A DNA stretch of 64,000 bases from Neocallimastix lanati (nom. inval.) (taxonomy: Eukaryota > Neocallimastigomycota > Neocallimastigomycetes > Neocallimastigales > Neocallimastigaceae), in assembly GCA_016946835.1 (NCBI GenBank), contig JACVTC010000065.1, positions 476,001 through 540,000 of the forward strand, read 5' to 3'. Positions 1-9,545 of the stretch are shown here, one piece after another. The notes beneath the pieces are model-generated. The model had not been told where the DNA came from. It did no database searches and saw only the letters and a list, made by a program, of their open reading frames with translations. How positions within the stretch are numbered: the stretch's first letter is position 1; the number at the start of each line of letters is the position of its first letter. Made by a program: the position numbers and the translations under genes.

Positions 1-133
1 ATTCTAATTCACATTCTATTTCTCATGATACTTCCAGAAATTCTATTTCAAAGTTTAAATCTTCTCTTAATCCTATTTTATATTCTGAATTAAAATTTAA
101 AATCCTAAAGTATTAATCGAATTCTTAAACTTT

Positions 134-1262
134 TTTAGTAAATCTTCTGCCAACGAACTTTCTCCTCACCTTCAATATGATTATCAATTAAATATTATAG
201 CTAAAAGAAAGATTCATTACGGACCTATCTACCATTTAACAGACAAGGAAATAAAAGCTTTAGAGAAATATATCAAGGAAAATCTTAAGAAATGATTTAT
301 TAGTAAATTAAATCCCATGCTGGTACTTCAATAATCTTTGTCCTTAAAAAGAATGGTGAACTCAGATTAGTAGTTAACTACCGCCCACTCAATGAAATCA
401 ACATTCAAGATTCCTACCCTCTTCCACTAATTCAAGATATGCTTGAGCATTTAGGTAAAGCAGAAATCTTTTCTAAATTAGATCTTCGCTCGGCATATAA
501 TCTCATCAGAATTAAGGAAGGCGATGAATAAAAGACCGCTTTTACTTGTATTTTAGGACACTTTGAATACACCGTAATGCCATTTGGGCTAAAGAACGCT
601 CCTGCCGTTTTCCAACATTTCATTAATGATGTTCTTGAAGATGTTATAGAGAAATTTGAATATGCCTACATCGATGACATCATTATCTTCTCTAAAGATT
701 ACAATTCTCACATTAAGCATGTCAAGGAAATTTTAATTCGCCTCAAAAAATGCAAATTAAAATATGCCATGACACTCCTACTGCAGGTCATTATGGCATT
801 AAAAAAACTATTTCTCTTACTTTTCGTGATTTTTGGTGGCCTTTTTTATCCTCTAATATCAAGAAATTTGTTCAATCCATCGATATATATTGTCTCTCTA
901 AAACTACACGCTATAAACCTTATAGTTTTCTTAATTCTCTTGAAATTGGTGAACGTCCTTGCTCTTCTATTTTAATCCACTTTATTACCTATTTACCTGA
1001 CTTTGATGGCTTTATATGCATTCTCCTTATCAATGATAGATTAACTAAAATGTTCCATCTTATCCCTTTCCATGGCTCCCTTTCGTTATTGACACTACTT
1101 CTGTCTTCATTGACCATATACTTAAAACTTCCTTCCCTACGAAATTATTTCTGATAGAGGTTCCCAGTTCACTTCAAAATTTTGGAAAGCTGTTTGTCAG
1201 TCTCTAACATCGATCTCAAATTACCCTCTCTTTATCATTACCAATCCAATGACCAGTGAATT
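134..1262 (+). pseudogene. Broken chromovirus-like (Ty3/gypsy) RT-integrase remnant
   Basis: Translated pieces follow the order of a fungal Ty3/gypsy pol. First comes a linker before RT (SPHLQYDYQLN, then KIHYGPIYHLTDKE). RT follows with [41 protein letters not shown] and the catalytic YIDD (about 670-681). At about 760-770 the reading changes frame directly into the integrase zinc-binding region ([15 protein letters not shown]) and the start of the catalytic core (DFDGFICILLINDRLTKM), followed by SDRGSQFTSKFW near 1150. The RT thumb and RNase H are therefore deleted. Other breaks are TGA near 294, a frameshift near 310, TAA at about 529, a frameshift near 1140 and TGA near 1260. No LTR is visible, and the 5' end may lie outside the window. 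The first 130 bases show nothing else. Confidence 0.85.
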
Positions 1263-1269
1263 CTGTAAC

Positions 1270-1690
1270 AACATCTAAGATGTTTTCCAAATTATAAATG
1301 TTCTGATTGGAAAAAATAACTCAGTTTTGCCGAATTTAGCTGTAGCAACTATTTCTAAGTTCTCCTCCAGAATTTTAATTATTTCATTTTTATATTTTTC
1401 ATTTAAAGTATTTAAGAAAATTTCATTATGAATATATTGCTTTGGGAATAATCATTCAATTTTCTTTAAATCTTTCTTTTTAGGATTCTCATCCAAAGCT
1501 TTCTTCATATTCATAATCAATATTAATAGGGCAATAACGCCAATTAATCCTTCAGGAGTAATTTGACACAAACAATATAAAATAGAATGTATTAATAATT
1601 TATAATCAAATTGGGTTTTTTAGTTAATTAGAATATCATAAAAACGATCCTACTTTTCTACTATTCTACTATTAACCATTAACATAAGAT
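1270..1690 (-). pseudogene. Unassigned decayed minus-strand ORF
   Basis: On the minus strand one frame reads through most of this stretch (for example CQITPEGLIGVIALLILI, then LNEKYKNEIIKILEENLEIV), broken by a TGA at 1452-1454 and by a TAG and a TAA nearer 1600-1690. The base use is less extreme than in the surrounding spacers, which supports former coding. I do not recognise the family. It lies between a retropepsin-like remnant and the chromovirus remnant and could belong to either a retroelement or the virus-like cluster that follows. Confidence 0.35.
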
Positions 1691-1699
1691 TATTAATTT

Positions 1700-2045
1700 T
1701 TACTTGTACTCGAATGATAACTGTCAGAGTAATCATCGTTCTGATTCTCCAATCTAATTCTTCCACGACTAATATCAATAAGTTCATATTCGAATGGAAG
1801 CTTATCTAAAAATTGTTGAATAATTATGCTTAAATTACTACATGAATCAATTTAAGCCTTCCCCGAAACACTTTAAACTGTAACATCAACCATAGTAATA
1901 TCCTCTTCACATGGTTTGTTACATTTACTTTTGTAAGTACGGTCTATATTATTAAGGACTACTGTGGTAGCTAATACATTATCCAACACCCCAGAGATAT
2001 TAGATTGGTTCCTTTCTAATTTAATATCCTGTGACACCTTTTCAA
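1700..2045 (-). pseudogene. Retropepsin-like fragment of an LTR element
   Basis: The minus strand encodes, in one frame with TAA/TGA breaks, DITMVDVTV, a stop, SVSGKA, a stop, then IDSCSNLSIIIQQFLDKL and ELIDISRGRIRLENQ. The spacing of a hydrophobic stretch, Asp-Ser-x and SNLSII resembles the active-site loop of retroelement aspartic proteases (normally DSG or DTG). Here the glycine is replaced by Cys, at about 1838-1849. This is a family inference from a short stretch. Orientation is opposite to the chromovirus remnant at 134-1262, so it is a separate element. Confidence 0.45.
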
Positions 2046-2080
2046 GTAGGAATAATGATCATAAAAATAACACTTAAATA

Positions 2081-3315
2081 ATGGATGGGAAGAAAGAGAT
2101 TTCAAAAAATATTAAATTTGATAAAAATTTAACATTAAGTAATAATGATTTTAGAAACCGACTCGCTGACTTATTCAATAATACTATTGAAAGTGATGAT
2201 GCAGTTCTTGTGACTAATGAAAATACATACCACAGATTCGGAAGTCAAAATGCTATTGTAGCTTAATGGCATATGGCAACAATTAAGAAAATAGTTTAAC
2301 ATTTAATGATAAAAGCATTACAAATGGATTATTTAATAATATTAAATATCGGTATCAATACTTATTCTATAATATTAATAGGGAAATATTAATCAACATT
2401 AATTTAAACTATAAAGATAGCTTACCAAAATTGCTTACAAACTTCCTAATGTCAATGAACAAGTATTTCGTATATATAATTTGATTTCAAATAAAGTGAC
2501 TGATGTAGAAAATATTTTCAGAAGACCTGTGATTGTGGATCATTGTACCGGATATATCGATGATGACATATACTATTATTATGTAAAAGTTCGACATTTA
2601 TACCAACCACAACAAGCAACAGGGTGATAAATTTGCAAGTCGATATACTCAGAAGGGAGTGATTGGTTCGATATTACTTGAGGAAATGATGCCAAGAACA
2701 AAATATGGAGTTGTTTCTAATATCATTGTAAATCCACATGCTTTTCCTTCAAGAATGACAATAGGACATTTAATTAAAATGTATTTCGGTAAATGTATGA
2801 TTATGGATCAACAAAGATTTAGAATGTATTTTGATGCCTCTTTAGAAAGTGAAGATTTACGTTCGTTTGAATCAAAATTCTTTGAAAGTTATATTCCAGT
2901 CTTAAAAGAGATAGTCGATCCAATTACTAGTAAATCTATTATAAATACGTTTGTTGGAGTTTGTTACTACACTACCTTACAATATCAAGTTCAAGAAAAA
3001 ATGTTTTATCGTACCATTAGAAATGCTAATTCTATTAGTAAACAACCTTATGAAGGAAAATCTCGTAATGGTGGATTAAGAATTGGTGAAATGGAAAAGG
3101 ATGCCTTAGTAGCACATTGTATTATTTTTATAATACAAGATATGTTTAAAAATAATACTAATGCTATAGATATTCGATATTGTAAAATATGTCATTCCGT
3201 AAATACTTTAAATACCTATCGTAATACATCAAATACTATTTTAAACGTTTCAAATAGTTTTAATATCATGAATTTTTATTTAGATTCCATTGGAATACGT
3301 GCTTCAATTTATTAA
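2081..3315 (+). pseudogene. RNA polymerase second-largest subunit (RPB2-like) C-terminal remnant, virus-like
   Basis: Four frame segments line up with the C-terminal half of the RNA polymerase beta/RPB2 family. They are NAIVA at the end of 2081-2266; a segment with MAYGNN and NDKSITNGLF; PVIVDHCTGYIDDD with VKVR (about 2520-2600); and the long open part from about 2605 with GDKFASR, QKG, MPRTKYGVV, NPHAFPSRMTIGHLI, QPYEGKSRNGGLRIGEME and a single zinc-ribbon CxxC (CKIC). The C-terminus is reached and ends in TAA at 3313-3315. Breaks are TAA at 2264, TAA at 2284, a frame change near 2410 and a frame change near 2605-2625. The divergence from a host-type RPB2 and the neighbouring D5-like helicase suggest an NCLDV-like origin; a cytoplasmic linear plasmid polymerase is the main alternative. 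The protein is non-functional as it stands. Confidence 0.8.
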
Positions 3316-4069
3316 TAAAATATTTTAAAAAAAAATAAAATTCAATTAAATATTAATAAATAATTATATATACAATTATGAATTTAATATAAAAAAAATT
3401 TATATAATATTATATTAAATAAAAAAAAATAATAATAAACAAAATTTTTTTTAAAAATAAATAGTTTAATACAATGTATCATTATTTATATATATATTTT
3501 TAAAATCAATCATTTATTTGATTGTAATAAAATGAATATGAATTCAATATTTAATATTTTTAATTTGTTTTTATTATTGATTTATAATTTTAGTAATTTA
3601 TATTTATTAAAATTTTAAAAAATAAACTATATAAAACTTGCTATAATACAATATTTGAATAATTTAACAAATATTAATATATGTAATATGCTATAGAAAT
3701 AAATATAAATTAAAATATATAAATATATCGATTTAATAATTTTTTAATAATAAAAACTTTTAATAATAAGAACAAGTTTACAAGTATCATTTAATAAAAT
3801 AATAAATATCATTTAGTAAAATTATTATATATTATATAAAATAAAATATTTATTTTAGAATTTTTAATGAAATAAGAATAACTATAATAATTATAAATTT
3901 TATTATAATTATTACAATTATTATTTTAATAATTAATAAAAAATAATATTTAACAATATTTATTCGATAATTATATATTTATATATATAAAAAAATAAAG
4001 TTATAAAATAATTTTTTTACCATTATTAATTTTATATATAAAAAAAATATTTACAAATATTATTTAAAA
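3316..4069. other. AT-rich spacer without a recognisable gene
   Basis: Almost pure A/T with short runs of both bases and stops in all frames. I see no coding signal, promoter element or repeat with a clear period. It separates the RPB2-like remnant from the oppositely oriented helicase remnant. Confidence 0.6.
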
Positions 4070-5210
4070 TTATATATTATAGAATTGAAAGAAATTAGTA
4101 TTATCATGTTTTATTTTATTTAATATAATTAAATAAATCTGTAGCCAATTTCTTGTACAATTAAGATCTACCATTTGTGGACTTGATTTATAAGCACTGA
4201 TCGATTTTCCTAAAAATAAGGAAACATTTGGAGTTGCAGCATAATCTCCAAGTGAAAGACATAACATGTTAGTAAGCGTAGTCTAACCGTTTCTATCCAT
4301 CCAATAAAAAAAATGGCACGAAATTTATTACCGTAAGCAAGGGTTGAAGCTAAAATTTTTAATATATATTGTAACAATTCCTTATCCACAAAAATATTTT
4401 CTAAAAATTCTTTGACCTCTTTTACATTATTCTTATTTTCAGAGTGAAAATTATAATTGGTAGATTTAAGACAAATGTCTTTTGGCAATTCAGGACGTGG
4501 TTTATTGAGGGTGAAATCATAAACACAATCTTCAAATCTTAAAACATTACTTTTACCCATTCGAGAAATAAAATTGTCTGAGTAGAAGAAGGTTTCTAAC
4601 TGATATAAATTTTTATATGTAACCAAATGACGATTCATGAAAATAATTTTGTAGGTAATTTTTCCAATGTAAAATTGCATTCATTACACAACTTAGAAAG
4701 TTTATTTACTAATCCCATATTTCTTTGGCTAGATCGTAAGCACTTATTATTTCCCATCCATGTCGACTATACGAAAATTTATACCATTCATCATAACTAA
4801 ATACTAAATATCCAAAATATAATAATATAAATAAGTTATAAATAATTTGTGACGTTAAAGTTGATTTACTATAATAATTTTTAATAGTGATTAATAGTAC
4901 TTTTATCCACTATCATAGAACCATAATATTCTATTCATTGATAAATAATATCAATAATATCGTATTTATAATCCGTTTCATGATTTGATGATTGGTTTAT
5001 TTTACCAATTTCTAAATTTTCAAACATAATATTAAGATCATCAATATCTATTTCTTCAAAATTGTATGCTTCTGAGTCACTGCTTTCATTATCACTATCA
5101 TTACTATTATCATTACCATTACGAATACCATTATTATATTCATTATTGCTTTTATTATTATCGATATTATTATTATTATTTCTGGTTCCTTTGCTTTTAC
5201 TAAAATAATG
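4070..5210 (-). pseudogene. D5-like primase-helicase (SF3) remnant, virus-like
   Basis: On the minus strand, from 5210 downward, there is an Asn/Asp/Ser-rich linker, then YDEWYKFSYSRHGW (about 4790-4750) and LVNKLSKLCNECNF. The D5 N-terminal core follows (VLRFEDCVYDFTLNKPRP; VKEFLENIFVDKELLQYILK; ILASTLAYGNKF), then the ATPase start, continuing in a second frame as MLCLSLGDYAATPNVSLFLG. This order matches the poxvirus D5/SF3 primase-helicase family used for genome replication by large DNA viruses. Breaks are a TGA at 4935-4937, TAG/TAA near 4710, frame changes near 4640 and at a T-run near 4308, and a TAG at the Walker A lysine position near 4283. Sequence after about 4070 (Walker B, sensor) is missing. 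It is certainly inactive. Confidence 0.75.
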
Positions 5211-5570
5211 TTTTTACTTACTATTTATAATATTTAGAGATATAAATTATTTTTTCATTTTAAAAAAATTAAATCATTTTAATTGTAAAAATATTTTCTA
5301 TATGTTTATATTAGTTTCAAAAAGAAAAAAATTGAATTATTATTTCTAAATTATATAAAAATAACTTATTAAATGAGATATAATAATTGAATTATCCAAT
5401 AATGGTTATATATAAATATAATATTTTTTAATAAATTTTTAAAAATTTTTGTAATATAAAGTTTTCAAAAAAAATTTTTTTTAAAAAAATCTTTACATAG
5501 ATATATATCCTTATATATAACTATTTATTTATATAACTATTTATATATTAATTAAAATAATATTTTTCTT

Positions 5571-5950
5571 TTAATTATCATTTTGAGAAACTTCAATGGC
5601 ATTTTGAATAAATGGTGAAAATACAATAGAGACATTTTTACTATCATTTCCGAGGTTTATAATTTCATTTTTAGAAGGTAATTTATAACAAAATGCATTG
5701 TTTAATTTATGACTTATTCGTGGTTTTAATGACTTAATTTCTGAAGGAATTTTATCGTTATTTTCTTGACTAATTAAATTATAAATTAATTCGATACTAT
5801 TTGTTAATTTTTTAACTGTAAAAGTTTTATTCTTATTATCTATTATAACTTGATTGAAATAGTATTGAAAACAATGTCAATAGTATCTAATAACATTACG
5901 ACGTAATTCATCATATCTTTTTTGAGATAAATTTTAACCACCTCGGTCAT
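5571..5950 (-). pseudogene. Unrecognised decayed ORF in the virus-like cluster
   Basis: An ATG at 5950 opens MTEVVKIYLKK, then the reading changes frame into RYDELRRNVIRYY, meets a TGA at 5877-5879 and stays open as VKKLTNSIELIYNLISQE and SFKPRISHK-like sequence (SLKPRISHKLNNAFCY) to a TAA at 5571-5573. The total length would be about 125 codons. I cannot assign a family. Its decay level and orientation match the neighbouring helicase remnant, so it may come from the same insertion. Confidence 0.4.
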
Positions 5951-6433
5951 TTTTATTTTTTTTTATTTTATAATAAAAAAAATAGAGTTTGAATTTATAT
6001 TTTATTAATTAATAAAAATCATTTGTTTCACTAAATTTATTTGTCTTTATATCAATTAATAAAAATCAATTGTTTCATTAAAATTTAATGATGTTATTAC
6101 ATTATTTTTAATTCTTTTTTTTTTGTAAATATGTATTATCTGATATAATTTTAATATAAATAAAATTTATATATCATTCCATTTTACATAAATTATTGTA
6201 ATTTATTATAGTCAAGTATATTTAAAATTAAAGTTAAATATTAAATATAAATTTAAAATTTAAATTTAACTTTGTTTTATTTGAATTTTGTGATATGGTA
6301 ATTTAATATAATATTAATAATTATATAACGATATAACGACAGATATAAAAACTATTTATATATATATATCTTTAGGAAAAAATATACTATATAATAAGTT
6401 TTTTTTAAATTTTAGAAAATTTTATAATCAATA

Positions 6434-6870
6434 ATGTTTAAAAATAATAATAAAAATTTAATATATCAAGTAAAAGGAAAGAATTATAAATCTCAGCAAA
6501 CATTAATTCAAAAAATTCAACATAAATTAAGTAATAGTGTTACAGGAAAATATAATAATAATCTTGATATATCAGAATTTATTAAATTTAAAATATGTTA
6601 AATCTTCATATGTTCAATAGGAAGGTTGATGATATAATCGAAAAAAGATTTATTCAATTAAATATACCTTTGTTATATATGATTTATATAAATAAAAAAT
6701 TCATATATTCTAATTTTAAAGAAGAAGACGTATCAAATAAAAATTGTATAGATACAATTAAAATACTATTAAAAAATTTTATTAAAGAATATAAAAATAA
6801 TTATGACTCTTATTATATGGATTTATTATGTTATATCATTATATTAAGATTATATATAAAAATAAAATAA
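6434..6870 (+). pseudogene. Unrecognised ORF pair split by a frameshift
   Basis: An ATG at 6434 opens a 55-residue reading (start MFKNNNKNLIYQVKGKNYKS) that stops at 6599-6601. A second frame begins at 6595 within the same bases (ATGTTAA overlap) and runs 91 codons to 6870, containing FIQLNIPLLYMIYINKKF and CIDTIKILLKNFIKEYKNN. The overlap and the uninterrupted protein-like composition suggest one gene of about 145 codons broken by a one-base indel. The family is unknown. It lies at the right edge of the virus-like cluster. Confidence 0.4.
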
Positions 6871-7059
6871 AAAATCAATGTAGTTATTTAAGAAGTTATT
6901 AAAGTTTTTATATTTCACTTAGGATTATTAAAATACCTATATTTCTGTTAAGTTTTTATTTATATATTTATTTATTTTCTATTTAACAATTTATTCATTT
7001 ATATTGATTATTATTCCACCCAATAAAATACATTTAATTTAAATTTTTTTTATATATAA

Positions 7060-7375
7060 AATTATTTAATTATTAGCTAATAAAACTAATTTGTTTATTA
7101 TTATTATTATTATTTTCAATTAATTATTAACCAATAAGAAACTAATTTATTTTATTTTATTTTATTTTATTTTATTTTGTATAATTATTAATTATTATAA
7201 CTAATTATTTTTCTTTTAAATTTATTTTATTTTATTTTATTTTTTAATTAACTATGATAAAAAAAAATTTTTTTTGTTTATTATTAACCAATTAATTATG
7301 AATAATATGACTAAATTTTTATTTATTTGTTTATTTATTATTAACCAATAAACCATGACTAATTTTTTTCAATAT
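7060..7375. repeat. Degenerate tandem repeat with AACCAATAA cores
   Basis: About five imperfect units of 50-95 bases each contain TTATTAACCAATAA followed by AACTAATTT or GACTAATTT and a TTTTA-rich tail. The pentanucleotide TTTTA is amplified inside two units (7142-7175 and 7222-7245). Confidence 0.5.
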
Positions 7376-7419
7376 CGAGAAGAGTTATTATTGTAATAAT
7401 TCTATTAAATAAATTAATA

Positions 7420-8000
7420 AATTTAAACAATATAATTATTAACTACAATTTAATAATTAAATAATATTATTAAATTGAGAATTTAAATATACTTATCTGT
7501 TAGAGTTTATTACAACAAAGTAGTAAAGGCAATGCACGCAAAGTTTATTCAAATTAAAATTGTTTTGTTATAAATTTATAATATGTTTTATTAATAATTA
7601 AAAATACATTATTTAGTAATTTTTTAAAAGATAAAATACAATTTAATAAAGAAAGGATTATAAAGTGTTTTATTTTATAATTTTGAATTATTATTACTAT
7701 AATTTTGTTATAATAATAATTTTGATTTCTCAAAGAGAACTCAAGAGTCGATATTTATTCTTTTATGTAAAATTTAAATTTTAATAAATTTGTTTCTAAC
7801 CTTAACAAATCAATTGTTTAGGAAAAGATTAGAAGAAAAACCTAAACAAAAATCGACTAATAATCTGTTCATATTAGCCATCGAATATTTAAGTAAAACT
7901 GATCCCTAGAATCGGGAAAACCTTAAAATACCGATTATCTAAATTTAAAACATAATAGAAATAACTATAGAATAAAATTATTTAAAAAAAAGATAATAGA
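7420..8000 (-). mobile_element. Inverted, diverged fragment of the long-LTR family
   Basis: Bases 7730-7860 (CTCAAAGAGAACTCAAGAG, then CTAACCTTAACAAATCAATT and a GGAAAAGATTAGA stretch) are a diverged copy of 23030-23160 and of the reverse complement of 16740-16880. This places an inverted piece of the TGTAACG-type LTR family immediately left of the first copia element. Neither end is intact. Confidence 0.5.
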
Positions 8001-8212
8001 AATAATTATAAATAGTTTGTTTAATTATTATTAGTTAATAATTAAATAATATAACGGATTCATAAAGATAAAATCAATCTTTTACAAAAATTACTAAAAC
8101 AGAATTAATTTTGAATGACTAAATTATTTGTTAAAATTAATTGAATAAATAAATAAATTACTATTATAATAAATGGATATAATAATAGTTATTAAATAAA
8201 TTGATATGATAT

Positions 8213-8446
8213 TGTCAACTTTATTAATATAAAGTTATATTCTAGTTTAGGTTTAATAAAATATTAAATTAAATTATATTAAATACATTGTAATTATAAA
8301 TTAAATATAAATTAATATGTATCTAGAACAAGCCACAATTAAATATAAATACATGTAATTTTCTCTGTACTTTAAATCTTTGTTAACCATTTATTTATAT
8401 TCTATAAATAAAAAATTTATATTAATTAATAAAACAATCTTTAATA
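8213..8446 (+). repeat. 5' LTR of copia copy 1
   Basis: Starts TGTCAACTTTATTAATATAA and ends CAATCTTTAATA. It matches 13597-13827 almost base for base. It contains the TATA-like run CATTTATTTATATTCTATAA near the 3' end. Confidence 0.92.
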
Positions 8447-8460
8447 GATTAAGAGTCTCA
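8447..8460 (+). promoter_or_regulatory. Primer-binding site, half-tRNA type
   Basis: GATTAAGAGTCTCA directly follows the 5' LTR and lies 11 bases before the gag ATG. It has no TGG start. It is complementary to a tRNA-Lys(CUU) anticodon arm (stem GAGA, loop CTCTTAA), which implies priming by a 5' tRNA half rather than by an intact tRNA 3' end. The same run follows other copia LTRs at 19073 and 59644, with a one-base variant at 20019. Confidence 0.75.
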
Positions 8461-8471
8461 AACAACCGAAA

Positions 8472-9545
8472 ATGTCTGACAGCGCTGAATGTTTCGTTTA
8501 CAAGGGTTCCAACTTCAAAATGTGGAAAAAGTTACTCATTAACATTTTGAAAGCCAAAGATCTCTCTGATTACGCCACAACCAATATTTTCAATGAAGCC
8601 GATAGAGACCATGAAAACTTTGGGGAAATTGATAAAAACAACTCAAAGGTTGTTGCTATTATCAAGTCTGTGGATGAATCAATTTATCAAGATATTGAAG
8701 ATTTAGAATCTGCTTTTGACATGATCAAGAAACTGGAAGAGATTAAACAAGAAGCAGATGAACTAATTGTAGAAAAATTAATAAAGAAACTGAAAATTAT
8801 GAAGCCTCGAAACTATATGGAAGTTTTAAAATGTTTATCTGACATGTTAAACACTTTTAACAAACTTAAAACCGCCAATTACGATATGAGTGAAAATGAC
8901 AAGATCCAATATATGTTCAAGGCGCTACCAAAGGAATTACAAATTGCTTTCCTGCCTGAACCTGGTAAAACAGCTGAAGAATATTATGATTTCATCAAAT
9001 CAAGAAATATATTTAGATGCATGAATGAACAAAAAATAATCAAGCCACAAATTAACCATAATAATCGTAACAATTATAATAACTACGATGATCCCATGGA
9101 TTTAGACCTAGTATTTAACAGAAATAATAAGTATAAAAGCCACAGACAAAATAATTCTCAACGAAGAAGAATTCCAAATAAATACTGTCATATTAGTAAC
9201 CAACGTGGTCATTTAACAAATAAATGAAATTACAACGGGAAAACAAACGGAACCATGGATCAAACTAAATTTAATAATAATAATAATAACTATAATAACA
9301 GATTTAATAACAATAATTATAATAATAATAAATTTAATAACAATTATGATAAAAATAATAATAAAAATTATAAAAATAATAATAAAAATTATAATAAAAA
9401 TTATAAAAATCGTAATAATTATATTAATAACATTGAAAATAACAATTTACCTGTTGATTATGATGATGACATAAATTATGAAAATTTAAGTCACATGATT
9501 AACAATAGTCTTGATAATGTTGAATTTTTAAATAACTTAAATTAA
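8472..9545 (+). pseudogene. Copia copy 1 gag region
   Basis: Starts at the ATG 11 bases after the primer-binding site (MSDSAECFVYKG) and encodes the capsid-like domain (FKMWKKLLINILKAKDLSDY; VEKLIKKLKIMKPRNYMEVL) followed by an Asn-rich tail. A single CCHC zinc knuckle is degraded: YCHISNQRGHLTNK is followed by TGA at 9225-9227 where the last Cys is expected, and the second Cys is Ser. The same frame stays open past the TGA to a TAA at 9543-9545 and beyond into protease, so gag and pol were one polyprotein, as is usual for copia. Confidence 0.85.

Noticed and set aside
8447-8460. Ordinary tRNA 3'-end primer site
   Set aside because: No TGG follows the LTR in any of the four copies.
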